NCBI GenBank assembly: GCA_030568195.1
Contig: JAJLTO010000015.1
Span: forward strand, 310,001 to 374,000
Source: Dipodascopsis uninucleata var. uninucleata
Taxonomy: Eukaryota; Ascomycota; Lipomycetes; Lipomycetales; Lipomycetaceae
Reading direction: 5' to 3'
Length of the DNA stretch: 64,000 nucleotides
Positions 58,255-64,000 of this stretch are shown piece by piece. The notes under the pieces were generated by a model. The model did no database searches. It saw nothing but the letters and a program-made list of their open reading frames with translations, and was not told the origin of the DNA. How positions within the stretch are numbered: position 1 is the stretch's first letter; every line of letters starts with the position of its first letter. The position numbers were made by a program, and so were the translations under genes.

Positions 58255-60143
58255 ACAAAAGAGGGATAGACAATTAATTATATAAGAAATTGACTAGATA
58301 TGAAGCACGTAGAAACGGAGAGTGCTTGGGGACTGAATAGTGATTTGTTCTATTGCATTACTGAGCTAGATGGTTGGAACCGGATAGGGAATATATCAAT
58401 TTAAGCCTTGATTGGCTCGACTACGCTCTAGGGAGTTGTCTTTCTCTCATTTTTATCCTTGTATTATATGACGCGAACCAACTAATGCCATTTTATTTCC
58501 ATTAAACGGCGAGACTCTGTCGTAGTAGCCGCCAGATGCTTGTCACAATGGCTCGTACATTGGCTTAGGGTATAATAAGCGCGTGTAGGCCAAAGAATGA
58601 GCGCCGACGCACTCCTTCAGGGCCAGGCCTTGAGAACCCGGTGCCTGAGCATGGCATGAGGTTTATTGATGGACGTCGACGAAAAAGCATTGTAGTAGTT
58701 GAGTGCATGAATGAATAACAGCTTGTCGGATGTCTACAGGGGACTGTCGCATCAAAGGCAGCAATTTCAAGCGTACCCTTGATCTAGACCTAGTGCACTT
58801 ATCATAATGATACCTTTAGAAGAGCGAAGACAGCGGAAGGTTAATTGAACAGGTGGATTAATATCGGAAAGTAAGTTTATATATCATGTAGTCGCTATGA
58901 GGAAACAAGAAAAGCAAAGTGGCTGGACGCGGAGCGCGAGGTATACAGAGCACTCTTGGCAATAATCATTCGATTTGCAGCATATGTCTTTGTCAAGCCT
59001 GAGCAGCCACCGCTTCCCTTGCACCGAATGAACTAGGAAGTTTTTATAGTCTGTATGGGATGCGTGTGACGGCTGCGGAGCTGTCAGTACATCAAATTAC
59101 GGGTAAGAGGGAGCATTACATTGAGATTCGGCCACAGCAGTAGCTGTTGTCGGTTATTACTCTCACTACCACGATTACTACCGTATTCTCAAGCTACATG
59201 CTACAGATCTTTCATAGTTGATACGGATGTCTGATGTCCATGATACTGAATATAGTTTAGCATAGCTCACAAAGATAGATATAAATGAAGTATTCTGATA
59301 TAGCACTAACTCCGGTGTGATGAATTCGGCGATCCCGCCCAACAGCATAATGCAACGTGCGCAAAACGCAACGAACAAAACGCAAACAAGCCTCCTGAAT
59401 GCTAAACCACCAATTCGAGCTGGACCTTAACGAATAAAATGCTGCAAGTCATACCCTCTCCTAGATATCCATTCGGTAATACCTATCAAATACTCACTGG
59501 TCTAGGAAACAGAATTTGGGCTATAAAAAGTCTATCAGGGCCGAAATTCACCAATATGCGACTGCATTAAAAGCCGAAAGCCGCACGACATGTAGCAATA
59601 GCGAAAGCGTTCAGCTGATGAGCATGCCCGCTCAAAAAAACGTAATCTCAACAAGCCCAAATGGTTCTCCGGAGCAATTGTCGCTACTAGAAAGTAGCTA
59701 CCGATACAATGAACATAATGCTCGACGGAAAAGCTAACAGAGTCCATAAGTCATAGGAAACAGAGTATAATTACATATGTTTGCACTGCGGCCACGGGGC
59801 CCAGTAAAACACTACGCCAGTACGCATGCGATCAGCACCCACAAAGCAGCAGCACGTCTGCAAAAACACGGAGATTGCGGTATTATTTGTTGCTTAATGA
59901 ACCTGCCCAAATAGGTAGGATGTGGAGGCAAGCCTAATTATGTGAATTACTAATAATTTGTGGGGATCTCGTGGCCTGGCAATGTAAAGGCTATTATCGC
60001 CGATCCGGAGCAGATGTAGGATCGCCGAAGATTTGGTTCAAAGAATATAAATGTAACAAAGAAACAGGTATATTTGAACCTCATATACATTGTGAAAACT
60101 GTTAGAGATCCTGAATTATCTGAAAATTAACAGATATTACAAA
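58255..60143. promoter_or_regulatory. Long intergenic region upstream of the aldehyde dehydrogenase
   Basis: 1.9 kb with more balanced base content and no convincing gene. A 73-codon frame at 59516-59737 is unsupported. CCGATCCGG (60000-60008), a CCG-N3-CGG pair, lies about 136 bases before the ALDH ATG and could bind a Zn2Cys6 regulator. Confidence 0.4.
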
Positions 60144-61625
60144 ATGTTCACTACACTAAAATTCCCCATCATTAACGAAGAGTACGAGCAGCCAACTGGC
60201 TTGTTCATCAACAATGAGTTTGTAAAGGCAAAGTCCGGAAAGACCTTTAAGGTTATCACTCCTATTGACTGCAGTCATCTGTGTGATCTCCAGGAAGCTA
60301 ACCACGAGGATGTTGATGTTGCTGTTGAAGCCGCGTCCAAGGCGTTCAAGACATGGAAAAAACTTACAGCTGGTGAGCGCGGTGAGTACATCCGCAAGCT
60401 CGCTGACTTGATTGATCGTGACAGTGAACTGTTTGCTAAGATCGAGTCCCTCAACAATGGCAAGTCTCTGCTGTGCGCACGTTTCGACGTTGGTCTTGTC
60501 GTCAAGTACCTTAGATTTTGTGCTGCCTCTGCCGAGTCCTTTGATGGGCGCCTTATTAACACTGGCTCGGACCATATGACTTACACAAAGCGAGAGCCTC
60601 TCGGCGTTTGCGGCCAGATCATCCCATGGAACTTCCCATTTATGATGTGGTCATGGAAGATCGGACCAGCTATTGCCACTGGTAATACCGTTGTCCTGAA
60701 ACCAGCTTCTGCTACACCACTCTCTGCTCTTTATGCAGCTAAGTTGGTTAAAGAAGCTGGCATTCCTCCTGGCGTTGTCAACATTATTCCAGGATCTGGA
60801 AGCAAGTGTGGTAATGCAATCATTACCCACCCTAAAATCAGAAAAGTAGCCTTCACTGGTTCTACTGAAATCGGTCGTGGTGTCATGGTGGGAGCCGCAG
60901 AGAACATCAAGAAAGTTACTCTCGAGCTTGGCGGAAAATCTCCAAACATTGTCTTCGACGACTGCGATATTGACAATACTATTGAGAACATCATCCGAGG
61001 TATATTTTTTAATGGAGGCGAAGTCTGCAGTGCTGGTTCACGTCTTTACGTCCAGGCCGGTATCTATGACACCCTTGTAGCTAAACTTAAGGAGACTGTT
61101 GAGAAGATCAAGGTCGGCAACCCATTCGACGAGGGTGTTTTCCAGGGGGCCCAGACTACACCAGATCAGTTTCAAACTGTTATGGATTACATAAAGCTCG
61201 GAAAAGATGAAGGAGCAAAGGTTCTTACTGGTGGAGAACGTATTGGCGAGAAAGGTTACTTCTTGCGACCAACGATATTGCTTACTGAGAATGAAAATTA
61301 CAGAGTCATCAAGGAGGAAATCTTCGGTCCTGTTGCTACTCTTTCCAAGTTCTCTACTATAGAAGAGGTTGTCAACATGGCTAATGATTCCAACTTTGGT
61401 TTGGCTGCCGGTGTTCATACCAACGATCTTAGCAAGGCTATTGATGTTAGCAACCAGCTAGAAGCTGGCACTGTCTGGATTAACACTTATAACGATTTCC
61501 ACCACCTTGTTCCATTTGGAGGTTATAAGGAGTCTGGTGTTGGTCGCGAGATGGGTCTTGAGGGTTTTGATAACTATACTCAAGTAAAGGCTGTTAATGC
61601 GAAATTATTGCTCAAGTCAAAGTAA
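60144..61625 (+). CDS. NAD(P)-dependent aldehyde dehydrogenase
   Basis: 493 residues in one exon, the normal length for class 1/2 ALDH, without a presequence, so probably cytosolic. Catalytic residues are visible: Asn163 in [11 protein letters not shown], Glu261 in [14 protein letters not shown] and Cys295 in [13 protein letters not shown]. The NAD-binding motif [14 protein letters not shown] is intact. The usual FFNHGQVCCAGSR reads [13 protein letters not shown] here, so the second cysteine is Ser and a His is Gly. The C-terminal [14 protein letters not shown] is normal. It would oxidise acetaldehyde or another aldehyde to the acid. The start context (AAAATG) is good. It may belong to the cluster with the DenD-like gene. 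Confidence 0.95.
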   Translation: MFTTLKFPIINEEYEQPTGLFINNEFVKAKSGKTFKVITPIDCSHLCDLQEANHEDVDVAVEAASKAFKTWKKLTAGERGEYIRKLADLIDRDSELFAKIESLNNGKSLLCARFDVGLVVKYLRFCAASAESFDGRLINTGSDHMTYTKREPLGVCGQIIPWNFPFMMWSWKIGPAIATGNTVVLKPASATPLSALYAAKLVKEAGIPPGVVNIIPGSGSKCGNAIITHPKIRKVAFTGSTEIGRGVMVGAAENIKKVTLELGGKSPNIVFDDCDIDNTIENIIRGIFFNGGEVCSAGSRLYVQAGIYDTLVAKLKETVEKIKVGNPFDEGVFQGAQTTPDQFQTVMDYIKLGKDEGAKVLTGGERIGEKGYFLRPTILLTENENYRVIKEEIFGPVATLSKFSTIEEVVNMANDSNFGLAAGVHTNDLSKAIDVSNQLEAGTVWINTYNDFHHLVPFGGYKESGVGREMGLEGFDNYTQVKAVNAKLLLKSK

Positions 61626-62083
61626 GTGAAGTGTATTACATAAATACGAGCTCTGTATTCAAATCAATTTAATATTTTTTTTTATTATGGCTGAACCAAC
61701 AAAATGTACTTTGGCGTATTGTTGTAAGTGTAGGTCGTAGCTGTAGAACAGTCCATCTTAAATTGAGGACTAATTTACGTAATTTTTTGGCGCCACTAGT
61801 AGAATTTAAATATTAAGTAGAGCTTTGGATGGAAGAATAAAGTTGAAATCGTTTCTGGTCATTCTAAAATATCTGTTCAGTAGGCTGTTAGCCACTAGAG
61901 AACGTATTTTAAGTTGACTGGAACATGCCCAACTTACATTTAGAATACTCAGAATATTATTCTTATATCAATAAATCTATTATTGCTCAACTATATGATC
62001 CTAAAAGAGTTATCTTTACAAAGAAGTATTAATGCGCCGAGGGAAACAATATATATATATATATCAACTTCTATTTTATAGTA
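61626..62083. other. Convergent spacer, ALDH and DenD-like gene 3' ends
   Basis: 458 AT-rich bases with an (AT) microsatellite near 62049-62064; no gene seen. Confidence 0.5.
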
Positions 62084-63040
62084 TTAACGTGTATTCTCTA
62101 AATGGCTCTTGTAATCCTGGACTATCTGAACAAAAGAATCATCTCGCATAAATCCTGCGTTCAAAGCAAGTGAGTTGTCGAACTTATCGGACCAGGAAAG
62201 TAAGATTCTCTCGGCAGCAGGATCTTGGACTTCTTTGACATACTGCAGCTTCTCTTTACCACCGACAAGCTCAAGTGCATCCAGCATTTCTTGAACAGAA
62301 ACACCTATTCCAGGGATATTGACTGCTCTAGCATGTGATAAGAAGACTTCAGTATTCATAGTTAGTGCATGCATCAGATTGGCAAGCAAAATACGGGGAG
62401 AGCACACCCACGACACGAAAGTCCTGTTTTCGATCGGGACAATGCACTCTTTACCGTCGAATGGCTCTCTGATAATGCCAGAAAGAAACGACGACGCGGC
62501 AGCGGTCGGTTTTCCAGGTCGCACTGTGACGGACGGGAACCGAAGCGACAGACCGTCTATGAAAGATCGTCTGGTGTAGTCGTTGATTAGAATTTCTACC
62601 ATGAGCTTCTCCGCTCCGTAAGAGGACTCCGGGGTAGGCACCACACTCTCGTCTACTACAGCTGGAAGTGGTCGACCGTAGACAGCACCTCCAGAAGCAA
62701 ATACTACCCGGAGACCTGCGTTTTTCTTACGAAAAGCTTCTAACAGTGCTCTTGTTGTATCAAAGTTTGCTTTCATACCGAGTTCGAAGTTGGCTTCTGA
62801 TCCACTAGACATAATTCCGTGAAACAGGAAAGCTGCATCTAATTTCCCGTCTACCACACTGTCAATTATCTCAATGAGATCTCCCTTGAGAGAAACTGCA
62901 TTTTCAGCATTAAGACAGCCGCGGGGCAGTGGAGGCTGAACAATATCTACCATGACAACTGTATTGTTCTTGTTTTTAAGTAGCTCTTCCACGACCAGCT
63001 GACCCACGAAACCAGCAGCACCTGTTACAAGGATCCTCAT
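62084..63040 (-). CDS. DenD-like NAD-dependent epimerase/dehydratase (D-erythronate dehydrogenase type)
   Basis: 318 residues, one exon. The N-terminal Rossmann motif TGAAGFVGQ (GxxGxxG at 7-13) and the catalytic YGAEK (Tyr141, Lys145) define an extended short-chain dehydrogenase. The pattern SSGSEANFELGMKANFDTTR, INDYTRRSFIDGLSLRFPSV, TVRPGKPTAAASSFLSGIIR and REPFDGKE matches bacterial DenD proteins, which oxidise D-erythronate to 2-keto-D-erythronate. Family members also occur in some fungi. The reaction here is inferred from family only; other 4-carbon sugar acids are possible. It is divergent from a Zn2Cys6 regulator, suggesting inducible control. Confidence 0.85.
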   Translation of the reverse strand: MRILVTGAAGFVGQLVVEELLKNKNNTVVMVDIVQPPLPRGCLNAENAVSLKGDLIEIIDSVVDGKLDAAFLFHGIMSSGSEANFELGMKANFDTTRALLEAFRKKNAGLRVVFASGGAVYGRPLPAVVDESVVPTPESSYGAEKLMVEILINDYTRRSFIDGLSLRFPSVTVRPGKPTAAASSFLSGIIREPFDGKECIVPIENRTFVSWVCSPRILLANLMHALTMNTEVFLSHARAVNIPGIGVSVQEMLDALELVGGKEKLQYVKEVQDPAAERILLSWSDKFDNSLALNAGFMRDDSFVQIVQDYKSHLENTR

Positions 63041-63605
63041 TTTGCCCGTTTTGTCTCTTTATACAGTATATTACACACTATATCGCACACATACAGAATG
63101 GAACGAAAATATACTGAATCCTACTGTTCATTTTATAGCATATTCGCGTACTTGCTGTCCTTTATAAGCTGGACCAGCAACTTTACTTGAAGAAACCCTA
63201 ATTACCACGTTTATCGGACATCCACCGAGAATTTACTCCATACTTTCTACACCAGGCTGATAGCATTTTACAGAAATTGTACTCATTAGTGTAAGGAAGA
63301 AGTATAATAGGTCAGTGACTAACTAAACAGAAATAGCACTATTTGGATATGGGGTAGTATTATCGGTTTGGCGATGCTATATCTAACGGAAATTTTTAAT
63401 GACCGTAGGTAATACAATTTATTCGCAGTTCATAGTGTAGATTCAACAGTCAAGTATAATTTGATACTACTGTACGATCTCTAACTGATTCTAATGCAAA
63501 ATAAAAATCTCGTCCAACAGAGAAATCCGTGTTAAGAGCTCTATGATAATACTAAAATCATATGCAAAATTGCTACGGAAATTTTATGCTTAGGCAGTAA
63601 ACAGC
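63041..63605. promoter_or_regulatory. Divergent promoter between the DenD-like gene and the Zn2Cys6 regulator
   Basis: 565 bases between divergent starts. It contains CGG-N7-CCG at 63215-63227 (CGGACATCCACCG), the inverted CGG type of site bound by fungal binuclear zinc regulators. Confidence 0.5.
63215..63227. promoter_or_regulatory. CGG-N7-CCG inverted pair
   Basis: CGG and CCG triplets spaced by seven bases, 175 bases upstream of the DenD-like ATG. Gal4-type dimers recognise such pairs with family-specific spacing. A single match is weak evidence. Confidence 0.3.
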
Positions 63606-64000
63606 ATGGAGAATAGTATGGATCGGTCTGAAAATTTACCAGAAGCAAACTCACATGTGCCAGAATATGTGGTCGTTTCTAAAGGACGAGCATGTAAGAT
63701 ATATATGATTTCTAAAAGTTGTGTATATTAAGATTCCTAACTTACAGTATTCATAGGCGTCGAGTGCAAAAAGCACAAGATCAAGTGCGAAATGCGCCCT
63801 AATAGTATCAGCTGTGTACGATGTAGGAAGAAGCGACTGAAATGCGTCAATAGCAATGAAATCCGACGATTGTTGGATGAGGGAGAAATGTACGTATAAT
63901 GCTGTATAAATTACAATGGTAATAATTACTGATAGGATGACTAAAAAAATAGATGGAGAACAGAGTACTCGAGCCAATTAATTCAGTTGCGCTCGGCGGT
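63606..64000 (+). CDS. Zn2Cys6 (Gal4-type) transcription factor, 5' part
   Basis: Exons 63606-63693, 63757-63889 and about 63953 to the window end encode the first 90 or so residues. The binuclear zinc cluster is complete: CVECKKHKIKC and CVRCRRKKLKC, i.e. C-x2-C-x6-C twice, assembled only when the first intron is removed (63694-63756). The text after the cluster is charged and probably starts a linker/coiled coil. The rest lies beyond the window. Divergent to the DenD-like gene, so likely a pathway-specific regulator. Confidence 0.85.

Noticed and set aside
1-64000. Transposons, retroelement relics, CRISPR arrays, toxin remnants
   Set aside because: Both strands were read for reverse-transcriptase, integrase, transposase and capsid motifs and for long terminal or spaced repeats. 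None was seen.

Overview
The window is nuclear DNA of an ascomycete fungus, most likely a yeast-like lineage that branches outside the Saccharomyces and Schizosaccharomyces groups. It is AT-rich and gene-dense. Introns are short, with GTAAGT-type donors and CTAAC-like branch sites. Two nuclear complex I subunits (NDUFS1 and NDUFA8) are encoded, and S. cerevisiae and S. pombe lack complex I. A Prp4 splicing kinase is present, which budding yeasts lack. CTG falls at conserved leucine positions in ILV2, so the standard code is used. I cannot name the species.

Left part (1-30 kb): the end of a disordered Aim21/DUF4045-like gene; a second gene with an actin-capping-protein interaction (CPI) motif; the DENN protein AFI1; TFIIB (SUA7); PRP4 kinase; TMA7; a CSN8/eIF3K-like protein; a PAQR/Izh receptor; VPS35; ILV2 with apparent Leu3 and Gcn4 sites; ATP14; NUP57/NUP54; an unrecognised mitochondrial protein; TOM5; and SPN1/IWS1. 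Divergent pairs share short promoters: PRP4/TMA7, VPS35/ILV2, ATP14/NUP57 and TOM5/SPN1.

Middle (30-46 kb): a SWIRM-domain gene stands alone between two unusually large gene-poor intervals (4.4 and 3.9 kb). It is followed by NDUFA8, CTF4 (with a pair of MluI-box sites upstream) and a membrane-anchored HRQ/DUF3445 protein.

Right part (46-64 kb): NDUFS1, RNase III (RNT1), EMC7, a small unrecognised gene, CUS1/SF3B2, RMP1 and a tRNA-Glu(CTC). The end of the window changes character: a Dal5-type MFS transporter, an aldehyde dehydrogenase, a DenD-like sugar-acid dehydrogenase and a divergent Zn2Cys6 regulator, spaced by longer intergenic DNA. This looks like a small catabolic cluster.

Most genes are housekeeping. 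Several serve mitochondria (ATP14, TOM5, NDUFA8, NDUFS1, ILV2, the unknown at 26.7-28.2 kb) or RNA processing (PRP4, CUS1, RNT1, RMP1). I saw no convincing transposon, viral relic, rRNA or CRISPR. The least explained items are the split capping-protein gene, the isolated SWIRM locus, two unrecognised spliced genes and the putative erythronate-type cluster.
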